Source: an uncultured Christensenella sp.
Lineage (GTDB): Bacteria; Bacillota; Clostridia; Christensenellales; Borkfalkiaceae
DNA length: 64,000 bases
Assembly (NCBI GenBank): GCA_910576655.1
Contig: CAJTJC010000008.1
Span: forward strand, 25,220-89,219
Direction: 5' to 3'
The notes under the pieces were generated by a model. It was not told the origin of the DNA, made no database searches, and was given only the letters and a program-made list of their open reading frames with translations. The translations under genes were made by a program, and so were the position numbers. Shown in pieces: positions 1-9,224 of the stretch (positions within the stretch are counted from its first letter, which is position 1; each line of letters opens with the position of its first letter).

Positions 1-756
1 CCCGTAATTTCCAACAATTCGGCGCACCGCTCAACGCCCGACGTGCCTATGATTATTCCCGAAATAAACCCCGAGCATACCGAGGTTATTAAATATCAGA
101 GAGCTCGGCTCGGGACGAAGCGCGGCTTTATAGCCGTAAAAAGCAACTGCTCGCTTCAATCGTACGTCCCCCTTCTTCACCCCTTGAAAAAATTCGGGAT
201 AAAGAGCGTGGCGGTAACTACCTATCAGGCGATTTCGGGCGCGGGCAAGACTTTTGAAACCATGCCCGAAATTATTGACAACGTAATTCCGTTTATCGGC
301 GGCGAAGAGGAAAAAAGCGAAACCGAACCGCTTAAAATTTGGGGCAGAGTGGAAAACGGTAAAATAATAAACGCCGACAGCCCCGCAATTACCGCGCAGT
401 GCCTGAGAGTCCCCGTTTCAGACGGACATACGGCGGCGTGCTTCGTTTCTTTTGAACGAAAGCCGACCAAGGAAGAGATTATCGGGGCATGGGAAAGCTT
501 TTCGGGCGAACCGCAAAGGCTTGCACTCCCCTCCGCGCCAAAGAAATTCATTCATTATTTAAGCGAGGAAAACCGCCCTCAGCCCGCGCTTGACAGAGGG
601 TGCGAGAACGGTATGGCCGTCACCGTAGGAAGGCTGAGAGAGGACGCCGTATTCGACTATAAATTTATAGGACTGTCGCACAACACGCTTCGCGGCGCGG
701 CGGGCGGCGCTGTCCTGCTTGCCGAGCTTTTGGCGGCAAAAGGATATTTGCAATGA
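1..756 (+). CDS. asd: Aspartate-semialdehyde dehydrogenase (5' end missing)
   Basis: This enzyme reduces aspartyl phosphate to aspartate semialdehyde, the branch point to lysine/diaminopimelate and threonine. The frame is open from base 1 (PVISNNSAHRSTPDVPM), so roughly the first 100 residues lie outside the window and the GTG at 43 is not the real start. The active-site cysteine motif SNCSLQSYVPLL is visible, followed by a family-typical substrate-binding part (IWGRVENGK, LRVPVSDGHTA) and the C-terminal SHNTLRGAAGGAVLLAE. The stop overlaps the dapA start as ATGA, so the two are translationally coupled and form one operon with dapB. Family identity is secure; only the N-terminal part cannot be judged. 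Confidence 0.95.
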   Translation, partial: PVISNNSAHRSTPDVPMIIPEINPEHTEVIKYQRARLGTKRGFIAVKSNCSLQSYVPLLHPLKKFGIKSVAVTTYQAISGAGKTFETMPEIIDNVIPFIGGEEEKSETEPLKIWGRVENGKIINADSPAITAQCLRVPVSDGHTAACFVSFERKPTKEEIIGAWESFSGEPQRLALPSAPKKFIHYLSEENRPQPALDRGCENGMAVTVGRLREDAVFDYKFIGLSHNTLRGAAGGAVLLAELLAAKGYLQ

Positions 757-1628
757 AAGGAATTTTCAGCGGGGTAATAACCGCAATGATTACGCCGTTC
801 GACGGCGGCGTCAACTTCGACGCGTTCGAAAAATTAATCGACTACCAGATAGAGGGCGGCGCAGACGCGCTGGTTATTCTCGGCACCACGGGCGAGCCCG
901 CCACAATGACCGAGAGCGAAAAAGAGGATACTATCCGTTTTGCGGTTAAAAAAGTCGCGGGCAGAATAAAGATAATAGTGGGCGCGGGCAGCAACGATAC
1001 GCAAAAGGCGGTTGCCGCGGCAATACGCGCGGAGAAACTGGGCGCGGACGGAATACTTGCGGTCACGCCGTATTACAACAAGTGTACGCAGACCGGTATA
1101 TTCGAGTATTACAAGAGCATTTGTGCCGCGGTACATCTGCCCGTAATCGCATATAACGTCCCTTCGCGCACAGGCGTGAATATCACCCCGCAGACTGCGG
1201 AAAGGCTTGCCGATTTACCCAACCTTGCAGGCATAAAGGAAGCGAGCGGGAATATGGCTCAGGTCTGCGAAACCATGAGGCGCATACGCGGCAAGTGCGA
1301 CCTGTTTTCGGGCGAGGACGCACTCAATCTGCCCATACTTGCGATAGGCGGCGCGGGCGTTATCTCGGTGGCGTCCAACGTCGCACCCAAGCAGGTTAAG
1401 CTTGTTTACGACTGCGTAAAAAGCGGCGATTTCAAAAAAGCCAACGAACTTCAGGATAAGCTTCTGCCGCTTATCGACGCCTGCTTTATAGAGGTTAATC
1501 CCATACCAGTAAAGGCTGCGTGCAATATGCTCGGCTTTGACGCGGGCGTTCCCCGCCCCCCTCTTACCGAGCTTGAACGAGAGCACAAGGAAGTGCTTTT
1601 AAAGGAATTGAAAAAGGTAATAAAATGA
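753..1628 (+). CDS. dapA: 4-hydroxy-tetrahydrodipicolinate synthase
   Basis: DapA condenses pyruvate with aspartate semialdehyde, the first committed step of lysine and meso-diaminopimelate synthesis. The 291-aa product has normal family length. Visible motifs are GTTGEPATMTE near the N-terminus, the TPYYNK tyrosine motif, and AGIKEASGN containing the Schiff-base lysine. The ATG lies inside the asd stop (CAATGA) and the 3' end overlaps the dapB start (AAAATGATT), so asd, dapA and dapB should be translated as a coupled unit. In a spore-former the same route also feeds dipicolinic acid and cell-wall diaminopimelate. Confidence 0.97.
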   Translation: MKGIFSGVITAMITPFDGGVNFDAFEKLIDYQIEGGADALVILGTTGEPATMTESEKEDTIRFAVKKVAGRIKIIVGAGSNDTQKAVAAAIRAEKLGADGILAVTPYYNKCTQTGIFEYYKSICAAVHLPVIAYNVPSRTGVNITPQTAERLADLPNLAGIKEASGNMAQVCETMRRIRGKCDLFSGEDALNLPILAIGGAGVISVASNVAPKQVKLVYDCVKSGDFKKANELQDKLLPLIDACFIEVNPIPVKAACNMLGFDAGVPRPPLTELEREHKEVLLKELKKVIK

Positions 1629-2356
1629 TTAATGTTTTGATTTGCGGAATAGGCGGCAAAATGGGCGCCGCACTTTACGGACTTTTACGCGACGGAAACG
1701 CGCGGGCGGTGTGCGGCGTGGATTTGCACGCGCCCGAAAACGTGAGTATTCCCGTATATCCGTCCTTTAACGAGGTAAAAGAAAAGGTCGACGTAATAAT
1801 CGACTTTTCATCCCCCGCCGTTTTGAAGGGCGAGCTTGACTGGGCGGTCAAAAACGGAGTGCCCGTCGTTCTCGGCTCAACGGGATTTTCGGATAGCGAT
1901 TTGCAGCTTATAGAGAACAGCGCGAAAAGCATCGCAATATTCAGGACTGCGAACTTCTCGCTGGGCGTAAATCTTTTAATGAAGCTCGTTCGGCAAAGCG
2001 CTGAGGTTTTAGGCGAGGGCTTCGACATAGAGATAATCGAAAAGCACCACAACCAGAAAGCCGACGCCCCCTCCGGCACCGCGCTGATGCTTGCCGAAAG
2101 CGCGAACGTCGGCAATAGCAATTACGTTTACGGCAGAGAGGGCGCGTGCAGGCGCGGAAGCGAAATAGGCATACACGCCGTCCGCGGCGGCACAATCGTC
2201 GGCGAGCACGACGTAATGTTCGCGGGCGAGGACGAAATAATTACCCTGTCGCACTCGGCCCGTTCCAAAAAAGTTTTCGCCGCAGGCGCAATAAAGGCAG
2301 CCCTCTTCCTTGCGGGCAAGCCCGCCGGCAAATACGACATGCAGGATATAATTTAA
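1625..2356 (+). CDS. dapB: 4-hydroxy-tetrahydrodipicolinate reductase
   Basis: DapB reduces the DapA product with NAD(P)H to tetrahydrodipicolinate. The 243-aa protein begins with the dinucleotide-binding motif ICGIGGKMG and contains the signature EKHHNQKADAPSGTA with the catalytic histidine and lysine. The C-terminal part (GGTIVGEHDVMFAGEDEII) also fits the family. Its ATG overlaps the dapA stop by 4 nt. A perfect hairpin terminator follows at 2361-2392, ending the operon. The remaining pathway genes dapL and dapF lie about 15 kb downstream on the other strand. Confidence 0.97.
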   Translation: MINVLICGIGGKMGAALYGLLRDGNARAVCGVDLHAPENVSIPVYPSFNEVKEKVDVIIDFSSPAVLKGELDWAVKNGVPVVLGSTGFSDSDLQLIENSAKSIAIFRTANFSLGVNLLMKLVRQSAEVLGEGFDIEIIEKHHNQKADAPSGTALMLAESANVGNSNYVYGREGACRRGSEIGIHAVRGGTIVGEHDVMFAGEDEIITLSHSARSKKVFAAGAIKAALFLAGKPAGKYDMQDII

Positions 2357-2360
2357 GTAA

Positions 2361-2392
2361 CAAGTGCAACAAGAAAATTCTTGTTGCACTTG
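2361..2392 (+). terminator. Rho-independent terminator of asd-dapA-dapB
   Basis: A perfect 15-bp stem (CAAGTGCAACAAGAA, repeated inverted after a two-base centre) is followed by a T-rich run (tgtttttatttt). It begins four bases after the dapB stop codon. Confidence 0.9.
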
Positions 2393-2478
2393 TTTTTATT
2401 TTCTTTTACAGAAAAAACCGACGTTGAAAATTTTAAATCTAACTTTTAAAAGTAAAATATAACCCGCATGATTTTCTG

Positions 2479-3420
2479 TTAGACGTTATTGTTTACACGA
2501 TATACCTTAACACTGTATAGTGCGTTTTCTAAAAACGTCACTCCGTGAATTTCAGTTTTGCCTAAGCCCTCAAACGAACAGCCCTTGTTGATAAATTCTA
2601 ACGAAACGACTATATTTCCGCCGACCGTCCCGTAATACTCGGCTATTTTAACGTCATAAATCGAATTGTAAGGATATGTTGACTCATATTTAAAATACGC
2701 AAGCTTTATTTCGGTTTTTGTTGAATAATTCAACTTATCCTTCGGTTCTTCGAAACATCCGACGTAAGGATTTTCGCCCAAATCGTTATCCGGATATTTT
2801 TTAGTCATTTGCTCGAAATGAGCGCACGATATAGTTTTTAAATCGTTTTCCGTTAGCAAACCGCACTCCATTGCAGACTTTAAATCGTAAACCCTGCCTT
2901 TCACTTCGTAATTCGGCACGTCCTCCGCAGTAAATAACATTATTTGATTTTCCCAAAAATTCTTAAATATTACGCCTGCAATCTCGGTCTCTTCATACCC
3001 TTCCGAAATTATAGACGAATAACTGTCATAGTCCGAATAGATTGTCACAACGGGATTGCCGTTATAAGTACCGTAATAGTTATAAATTTTTACTTTTTCC
3101 AAAGAACCTTGCGGAGTTTTCACTATTTTTTGCAGATAAGCAAGTTTAAGCGTTCTTTCCGTTTCCGCAGACAATTCTTCGTGAGAGCTAAACTTCCCAT
3201 CGTAAGGATTAACTTCAGCGTAGCCATCGTAATAACGGCAAGCAATACTTTCCAAATCCCGCTCTGTAAGAAAGCCCAAATCATCAGCCTGAAACAAATT
3301 TAAAAAGCTTCCTGCAACTTTCGGATTTTGCGTTGCTGCCTGTTTACCGCAGCCTGAAAATACCGACGCGACACCCAAAGCAGTTAAACCTGCAACCAGC
3401 AATGAAATAATCTTTTTCAT
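2479..3420 (-). CDS. Predicted lipoprotein with two internal repeats
   Basis: The function is not recognised. The start at 3420 is chosen because a strong Shine-Dalgarno (GAAGGAGG) lies just upstream and because it gives a clean lipoprotein signal: MKK, a hydrophobic core, and SVFSGC as lipobox. The 313-aa product contains two copies of one module: LGFLTERDLESIACRYYDGY...NPYDGKF early on and CGLLTENDLKTISCAHFEQM...NPYVGCF later. Each is followed by a beta-rich stretch with a YYGT motif (NYYGTYNGNPVV, EYYGTVGGNIVV) and an EIxGVxF motif. It is probably an extracytoplasmic, membrane-anchored protein. The sequence is AT-richer than its neighbours, suggesting separate origin. Confidence 0.75.
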   Translation of the reverse strand: MKKIISLLVAGLTALGVASVFSGCGKQAATQNPKVAGSFLNLFQADDLGFLTERDLESIACRYYDGYAEVNPYDGKFSSHEELSAETERTLKLAYLQKIVKTPQGSLEKVKIYNYYGTYNGNPVVTIYSDYDSYSSIISEGYEETEIAGVIFKNFWENQIMLFTAEDVPNYEVKGRVYDLKSAMECGLLTENDLKTISCAHFEQMTKKYPDNDLGENPYVGCFEEPKDKLNYSTKTEIKLAYFKYESTYPYNSIYDVKIAEYYGTVGGNIVVSLEFINKGCSFEGLGKTEIHGVTFLENALYSVKVYRVNNNV

Positions 3421-3528
3421 AATACCTCCTTCGTTCTGCAAGAATTTACATTCTTGCAAATTAATTATACCATAGCGTTTTGCTTTTTGCAATATGAAAA
3501 CAAAATTATTTATTCGATATAACTTTAA

Positions 3529-3553
3529 CCCGCGACGGCAAAGCCGTCGCGGG
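3529..3553 (-). terminator. Hairpin terminator downstream of the large helicase gene
   Basis: An 11-bp perfect stem (CCCGCGACGGC / GCCGTCGCGGG, AAA loop) lies just after the stop of the minus-strand helicase gene and is followed on that strand by a modestly T-rich segment. Confidence 0.6.
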
Positions 3554-3559
3554 TATACA

Positions 3560-6500
3560 TTAAGACAGGGTTATTTTGTCTGAAATGCTGCGGATAAAAA
3601 TGCCGCGCTTCACGCCCTCGTCAATGCAGGCGGAAATAAATGCGGTGAACTTTTCCGACGAACGGACTTTAAGTTCTTTTAAAACGGCGGGAACGAGCTC
3701 GTCCACGTAGACGCTGACGCGGCTTAAAAGTATGCCCTTTACAAGCGATATAACGTCGTACGGCGTAAAGTCGGTGTCTACGGAGCGAAGCTGCGTTCCT
3801 TCCTCCACGCGGTACCTGTCGAACGACGAATACTTGTCGGCGCGGAAATAATACTTATTGCCGAGAATTTTCGCCCGCGCGAACCCGCATAGATTGATAA
3901 GCGTTGTCAGCTTGTTTTCAAGCTTGACGCCGTACTTCGATATTCCGTACTGCGCAAGCGTGCGCTTTATCAAAAACTGGTGCGATATAGGCTCCTCCGC
4001 GGCTACGACCGACTTTATGGTACGGACGACATCCGCGTCGTTTTTGCCGCCTAAGATATATTCGGGCGCACATTCCTTTACGTCGGTTTTGCACGCCTTG
4101 TACGGCTTTTTAAAGCTGGTAACCGACGGCTTCGCGCTTGCGGTAAGCCTGTCGAGGAAGTCCTTAATCTTCTTTATTTCGCGCTTGGGATTGTTAAAGA
4201 AGTTAAGCGCGTACAGCCTTACCACGTTCCAGTTGTTGCGTTTAAGCGTCTGCACCTGCAAAATCGTCCTGTCCTTGACCGAGAACGAGCTTTGCGAACC
4301 GTCGCAAAGCACTGCGAGTATAAAGTTGTGCCTGTTCTGCGGGTCGACGACGGCAACGTCGATTTTGAAGTCGGAAACGCCGACGTCGCAGCGACATTCG
4401 TAGCCGTAGGACGAAAGCTCTTCCGCAATGAATTTGCCAATTCCCTGTTTATTCAAAATTATTTCGTTTGACTTGACGGAAATGCTCGTTCTGCCCTTTT
4501 CGGCAAATTCGAGGAAGGCTTTAAGCCCCGCGACGCCGCGCGAATTAGTGCGCGACATATCTATCATAGAATAGCGCATAGACGAGAAAACCATCATTTC
4601 TTCCCTTGCGCGGGATACCGCGACGTTGAGCCTGCGCCAACCGCCGAGTTGGTTAAGCGGTCCGAAGTTGAGCGATATTTTGCCGTGAGCGTCGGGTCCG
4701 TAGCAAACCGAGAATAAAATGACGTCGCGTTCGTCGCCCTGCACGTTTTCAAGGTTTTTAACGAACAGCGGCTCCTCTCGCTCGAATGCAACCTCTTCGA
4801 GGCGATGCTCGGCAATTTTCTTGGAAAGCATGCGCTCTATAAACACCTGCTGCGGGGTTGAAAACGTGACTATACCTATGCTCGAATGTCTGAGCCTGTC
4901 GTCTTTAAGTCTTCTTATAACCTCGTCGACGAGCGCCGCCGCCTCTTTTTTGTTGCACTTGCTAAGCCCTCTTTCGTAAACGCCGTCCTCGAGGTATTTC
5001 ATGGTTACCTTGCTTTCGAGCGCGTCGGGCGAAGGATAGGTGCAGAGCCTGTTGGAATAGTACATTACGTTGGAGAACGCAATCAGACTTTCGTGCTTGG
5101 AGCGGTAATGCCAGACGAGGTGCTTTTCGGGTATGCCGAGCGCGAGACAGTCGTCGAGCACCGATTCCAAGTCCTCGGTTTCGGGGTTGTCCTCGTCCTG
5201 CCCCGACGCGGTGAAGAACGTGGTCGGCGGCATCTGCTTGGGGTCGCCGACGATAATCGCACTCTTAGCGCGGGCGAGCGAGGGCACCGCCTCGCAGGTG
5301 GGCATCTGCGACGCCTCGTCGAAAATGACGGTATCGAAAAGCTCGGGGTCGGCGGGCAGATACTGCGAAACGGTAGCGGGGCTCATAAGCATGCACGGCG
5401 CGACTATTCGCATAAGCTGGGGAATTTCCGTAAACAGGTTGCGCAGATTAAAGCCGCGCATATTGCCCTTTACGCTGCGGTTGAAAGCCATCATTTCAAG
5501 CGCGAGCGGCCCCTCCGTTTCGGGCTCGGGCAGTCTGGAAACGAGCACCTCGCGCAGGTGACTGCGCGTCAGGTCGTTAAACTCCTCGATAAGTTGCGAG
5601 AACGACGCTGCCGTCGCCTCCTGCACGCTTGCCGAGAACGACGCCAAATCCTCGTCCGCAGGAATGTTGGTCTGAATGAAGTTGCGGTAGACGTTCTTTC
5701 TGAACGAGCCGAGAATCGCGTTGCCGCTTATCCTGCCGTTTTCCATTGCCGCAGTCATAAATTTGAGCCCGCTGTCTTCAAGCTGCTTTGCCGTGGACTT
5801 GTACAGGCACCAGGCGGGCAGCATATCGATATTGTCGATTAACGCGGTGCATTTTACCGTGTAATAGTCGAACAAATCGCAGTCCGCAGTCTCTTTTTTA
5901 TCTATTTTAAGGGTCTTTAAAAAGGTTTCGCAGCTCTTGTTGAACGAGGCTATCGCAAGCATAAGCCCCGTGACAAGCGGACGAAGCTGCCCGCCCGACG
6001 CGCCTATACACACGCTGTTGAACGCGTCCGCATTGTAGTCCATAAACACCTGAGCGCAAAGCGAATGTAAATCGTAAAGCGGCTTTAAAAAGTCCTCGCG
6101 CTTTTTGGCGTTAATCGCACCCCCCATAGCCGCGAAGTGCGCGCCGAGTCTGGTGTTGGTAAACATACGCTTTTTGTACTCTTCAAGCTCTCTTGCGCGC
6201 TTTATCCAGTCCACCTCCTCCTTTTCCTTCAAAGGAGTTTCCGCGCACTTGTTCATGCGCTTGATAATAGTCAGAAGCAGCTTGGACGAACGGTAGTTGT
6301 CGCCCCAGTTTTCAAGCTCGTCATCGATTTTGTCTGCAAGCTTGCCGATTTCGGGCAGAGCCTTGAAGCGCGTCGCCCAAAGCCTTACGGCGTTATCGTA
6401 GAGTATATTAGCGTTGTAGAATTTGTAAAATTCGGTTTCGTCGCACTCGAAGAACTCCTCCAACGCGCCGCTCTTCAAAATGCCGAGTATGCTTGTAAGC

Positions 6501-9175
6501 GACTTCAATTTCAGCGCGGTGAATTTACTTACCTTCTGATTGAAGGTATCGTTGAAAAGCGCGATATAATTTTTGAGATGCTTCAATTCCGCGATAAGCA
6601 CCTCCGCCGCGCAAAGTACGCCCGTACGCACGCCGCGGTCGCACTCGGTCAACCCTACGCCCGAGAACGGCGAGCGGTACACGCCGCCGCACTCCTCCGC
6701 CGCCGCCTGCGAGGTTATAAGCATTTTCTCGCACTCGGCAAGCTTTTCCTCGGTAAGCGAATCGTAGAACGTGCTTTCAATATCCACAAGCTCGGGCGCG
6801 TTCTTGTTTTGCAGATAATAGAGTATCGCCTCGTACACCGAAACGCCCAACCTGCGCTTTTTGTGCAGCGCGCAAAGCGGCGCCTTCAAGGTGTTGCGCG
6901 CGGACTTGATTCGCTCGCCCGCGGCGGCGAACCTACCGTCCGAGGTCTCGCATTTGAGCGCGAGCGTATTTTCTATCGAACGGACTATTTCGCCCTTGTC
7001 TGCGGTCTTGCCCGAATGAAGCTCCATACAGAAGTCGCCGACGCCTATATCGGAAAGACGCTTTTTTACAACCTGCAACGCCGCCTGCTTTTCGGCGACG
7101 AACAGCACGCGCTTGCCGTTGAACATTGCGTTTGCAATCATATTGGTTATAGTCTGACTCTTACCCGTGCCCGGAGGGCCGTGCAGCACGAAGGTAGTCC
7201 CCTTAGCCGACTCCGCAACCGCGGCGTACTGCGTGCTGTCGCACGGCAACGGGGTTATAATATCGCACGGTTCGCCGTCGTCCTCGCCCTCGCCCGTAAG
7301 CTTGTTATTTTCCATTTTGTTTGCATTGGACAGCAAACTTGCGATAAGCGGATTTCTCTTGTAGTCGGCAATATTCTTTTTGACATCCGCCCACATCGCG
7401 TAGCGCGCAAACGTGAACTGCGAAAGGTAAACGTCCTCGTAGACAGACCACCCCTTCATGTTCGCCGTCTTTGCGCGGAATACCGCTATTATTTCCTTAG
7501 GCGAAAGCTCTTTGCCGTCAAGCCCGCGAATATCTATGCCGAATTCCTGTTTCAAAAATTCGAGCAACGTCGTGTTTACCTCGTACCCCTCGCCTATTTC
7601 AAGCGTTATTACCGAGTTTTTGCTCTTTTTAACATTGACAGACAAAAGGGCAAGCGGCGCGAACTTATGCTCGCTGTCGCTCTTGTGCTTCCATTTGAGA
7701 AAACCGAAAGCAAGGTACAGCGTCTTTGCCCCCGTCTCTTCCTCCGACGCACGCGACTTCCTTATAAGCGAGCCCACGACCTCTGAAAGGGTTTCCGACC
7801 CCGAATAACACCTAAGCTGCCCCGACTTCATTTCTATGGAAATAAGCTCTTCCATACTCTTGACGGTAGCGCCGCCGAAGTACGCCGCATCCTTTATGGC
7901 GGAGGCGGGCGGGCTTAGCCTGAATTTGTCTTTGAGCGCAAGCCGCTCGCAGAACGCGTGCAAATCCGCGGAAAGCAGATGCAGACAGTCGCGCTTATAG
8001 CGGAAATTCAACAGGTTGTTGCGAAGAGATAAATCGAGCAGACGGCGCTGCCAGGACTTGTCCTTCGATTCCGTACGCGAGTATTCGTACTTGCTTGCGT
8101 CGATTAACTGACGCGGCTTCGCGCTGTACGAAAGCTCTTTATCGTCCAACAGCTCATAGCCCGACTTGGTCTTTACTTTGAGCGGCAGAGGAAAAATTCC
8201 TCCTATCCTGCTGCGCTTGACGTCGAGACAGAGGTCGAACGAGTTGCTGCGTATAAACGATTCGAAGTGGGACGCGCTGGTCGTAAAGCTTGCGTTTTTG
8301 TGCGCGAACATATCGTCGCAGTCGAACACTGCAAGGTTATTGACGCCGTCCATTATATATCTTTCTATTACCGAAATATCGTCCTGTACCGAACACGAAA
8401 AACAGCTTTCATACAGCCACACGCCTACGCCGACCTTGTTTTTACCCATTACGAGAACGGGATTCAGCTTGGTCGCCTCGAAGCACGACGCGGCGAAAAG
8501 CGCAAGCTCCAACGGCGTAGCGCTCTTGTTTTTGACTATCTTACTTATATCGCCCGCACAGACCGTTTCGGTAAGGTCCTTATCCTCTACGCGCTCTATA
8601 TCAAGGTGGCGTATCGCCGAATATACTGCGGCGACGGCGTTGCGGACGGCGTTTCTGTCATTGCCGGCATAGCCGCTCCACTCCGACGAATAGCCCCAGG
8701 TTTTAAGCTGCAAGCCCGCCTCGGCAAGTATTTTCTGACAGTCGGCAAGCTTGGGCCGCACGAACGCGGCAAGCATTTCCACGTTGCCAGAAAGTCCGCT
8801 CCAACAGTCTATCGGCAGAGCGAGCACCTCGGCTTTAAGCGAACAGACGGCGTTTTTGCCCTGCATAAGCTTGATTACGACTTTGCATTTTTCGGGCTGC
8901 TCGAGGTCGGCGAGATATTTGGGGTTGAGTATATTTTCAACCGTGACCGACATACTGCTTTCGTGCGGGATTTCCGAAACGGGAATTTCCGTGGGCAGAA
9001 TAAGCTCGTTCCCGCTGATGCAGACGGTGACGTCCTGCGCGTTTTCCTCCGAGCGGTTGAAAATTTTGAACGTCGTAAAAAGCGGCAGACGGCAATAATA
9101 GGTCGCGTAGCTTACCGCATTCAGAAGTTCGCCTTCGATATCAATCATACTTGTGTTTTTCGTTTTATTAGCCAT
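3560..9175 (-). CDS. Very large superfamily I helicase (COG1112, DUF4011/DUF3320 type)
   Basis: This 1871-aa protein matches the family of giant SF1 helicases with an N-terminal DUF4011 region (RRLLDLSLRNNLLNFR near residues 380-395), a split helicase core and a C-terminal nuclease-like plus DUF3320-like end. Walker A is GPPGTGKSQTITN near residue 665, Walker B is VIFDEASQMPT near 1285, and the C-terminal helicase motifs GDERDVILFSVCYG and LNVAVSRAREEM are clear. Around 1600-1625 is a PD-(D/E)XK-like region (KIDVAVVDP, AVLCDG) where the usual IECDG glutamate appears replaced by leucine. Relatives occur both as housekeeping-like genes and in anti-phage systems such as Mokosh; no partner defence gene is seen here. 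There is no Shine-Dalgarno; a promoter at 9182-9210 abuts the ATG. Confidence 0.88.
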   Translation of the reverse strand: MANKTKNTSMIDIEGELLNAVSYATYYCRLPLFTTFKIFNRSEENAQDVTVCISGNELILPTEIPVSEIPHESSMSVTVENILNPKYLADLEQPEKCKVVIKLMQGKNAVCSLKAEVLALPIDCWSGLSGNVEMLAAFVRPKLADCQKILAEAGLQLKTWGYSSEWSGYAGNDRNAVRNAVAAVYSAIRHLDIERVEDKDLTETVCAGDISKIVKNKSATPLELALFAASCFEATKLNPVLVMGKNKVGVGVWLYESCFSCSVQDDISVIERYIMDGVNNLAVFDCDDMFAHKNASFTTSASHFESFIRSNSFDLCLDVKRSRIGGIFPLPLKVKTKSGYELLDDKELSYSAKPRQLIDASKYEYSRTESKDKSWQRRLLDLSLRNNLLNFRYKRDCLHLLSADLHAFCERLALKDKFRLSPPASAIKDAAYFGGATVKSMEELISIEMKSGQLRCYSGSETLSEVVGSLIRKSRASEEETGAKTLYLAFGFLKWKHKSDSEHKFAPLALLSVNVKKSKNSVITLEIGEGYEVNTTLLEFLKQEFGIDIRGLDGKELSPKEIIAVFRAKTANMKGWSVYEDVYLSQFTFARYAMWADVKKNIADYKRNPLIASLLSNANKMENNKLTGEGEDDGEPCDIITPLPCDSTQYAAVAESAKGTTFVLHGPPGTGKSQTITNMIANAMFNGKRVLFVAEKQAALQVVKKRLSDIGVGDFCMELHSGKTADKGEIVRSIENTLALKCETSDGRFAAAGERIKSARNTLKAPLCALHKKRRLGVSVYEAILYYLQNKNAPELVDIESTFYDSLTEEKLAECEKMLITSQAAAEECGGVYRSPFSGVGLTECDRGVRTGVLCAAEVLIAELKHLKNYIALFNDTFNQKVSKFTALKLKSLTSILGILKSGALEEFFECDETEFYKFYNANILYDNAVRLWATRFKALPEIGKLADKIDDELENWGDNYRSSKLLLTIIKRMNKCAETPLKEKEEVDWIKRARELEEYKKRMFTNTRLGAHFAAMGGAINAKKREDFLKPLYDLHSLCAQVFMDYNADAFNSVCIGASGGQLRPLVTGLMLAIASFNKSCETFLKTLKIDKKETADCDLFDYYTVKCTALIDNIDMLPAWCLYKSTAKQLEDSGLKFMTAAMENGRISGNAILGSFRKNVYRNFIQTNIPADEDLASFSASVQEATAASFSQLIEEFNDLTRSHLREVLVSRLPEPETEGPLALEMMAFNRSVKGNMRGFNLRNLFTEIPQLMRIVAPCMLMSPATVSQYLPADPELFDTVIFDEASQMPTCEAVPSLARAKSAIIVGDPKQMPPTTFFTASGQDEDNPETEDLESVLDDCLALGIPEKHLVWHYRSKHESLIAFSNVMYYSNRLCTYPSPDALESKVTMKYLEDGVYERGLSKCNKKEAAALVDEVIRRLKDDRLRHSSIGIVTFSTPQQVFIERMLSKKIAEHRLEEVAFEREEPLFVKNLENVQGDERDVILFSVCYGPDAHGKISLNFGPLNQLGGWRRLNVAVSRAREEMMVFSSMRYSMIDMSRTNSRGVAGLKAFLEFAEKGRTSISVKSNEIILNKQGIGKFIAEELSSYGYECRCDVGVSDFKIDVAVVDPQNRHNFILAVLCDGSQSSFSVKDRTILQVQTLKRNNWNVVRLYALNFFNNPKREIKKIKDFLDRLTASAKPSVTSFKKPYKACKTDVKECAPEYILGGKNDADVVRTIKSVVAAEEPISHQFLIKRTLAQYGISKYGVKLENKLTTLINLCGFARAKILGNKYYFRADKYSSFDRYRVEEGTQLRSVDTDFTPYDVISLVKGILLSRVSVYVDELVPAVLKELKVRSSEKFTAFISACIDEGVKRGIFIRSISDKITLS

Positions 9176-9181
9176 ATTTTT

Positions 9182-9210
9182 ATTCTATCACAAATTATTT
9201 TCCCTGACAA
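9182..9210 (-). promoter_or_regulatory. Sigma-A-like promoter abutting the helicase start codon (leaderless)
   Basis: On the minus strand TTGTCA (9205-9210), a 17-nt spacer and TAGAAT (9182-9187) are followed by only six bases before the ATG. Transcription should start at or beside the A of the start codon. No Shine-Dalgarno is present. Confidence 0.6.
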
Positions 9211-9224
9211 CAGTTATTGCCAAA

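Noticed and set aside
43..45. GTG as start of a 237-aa protein
   Set aside because: The frame is open to base 1 and the upstream residues match the aspartate-semialdehyde dehydrogenase family, so the gene is simply cut by the window edge.
4886..5842. 318-codon plus-strand open frame
   Set aside because: Antisense shadow of the helicase core, whose Walker B and other motifs lie in the opposite strand here.
6137..7786. 549-codon plus-strand open frame
   Set aside because: It lies antisense within the large helicase gene, has Arg/Leu/Val-biased composition typical of GC-driven shadow frames, and shows no domain or ribosome-binding site.
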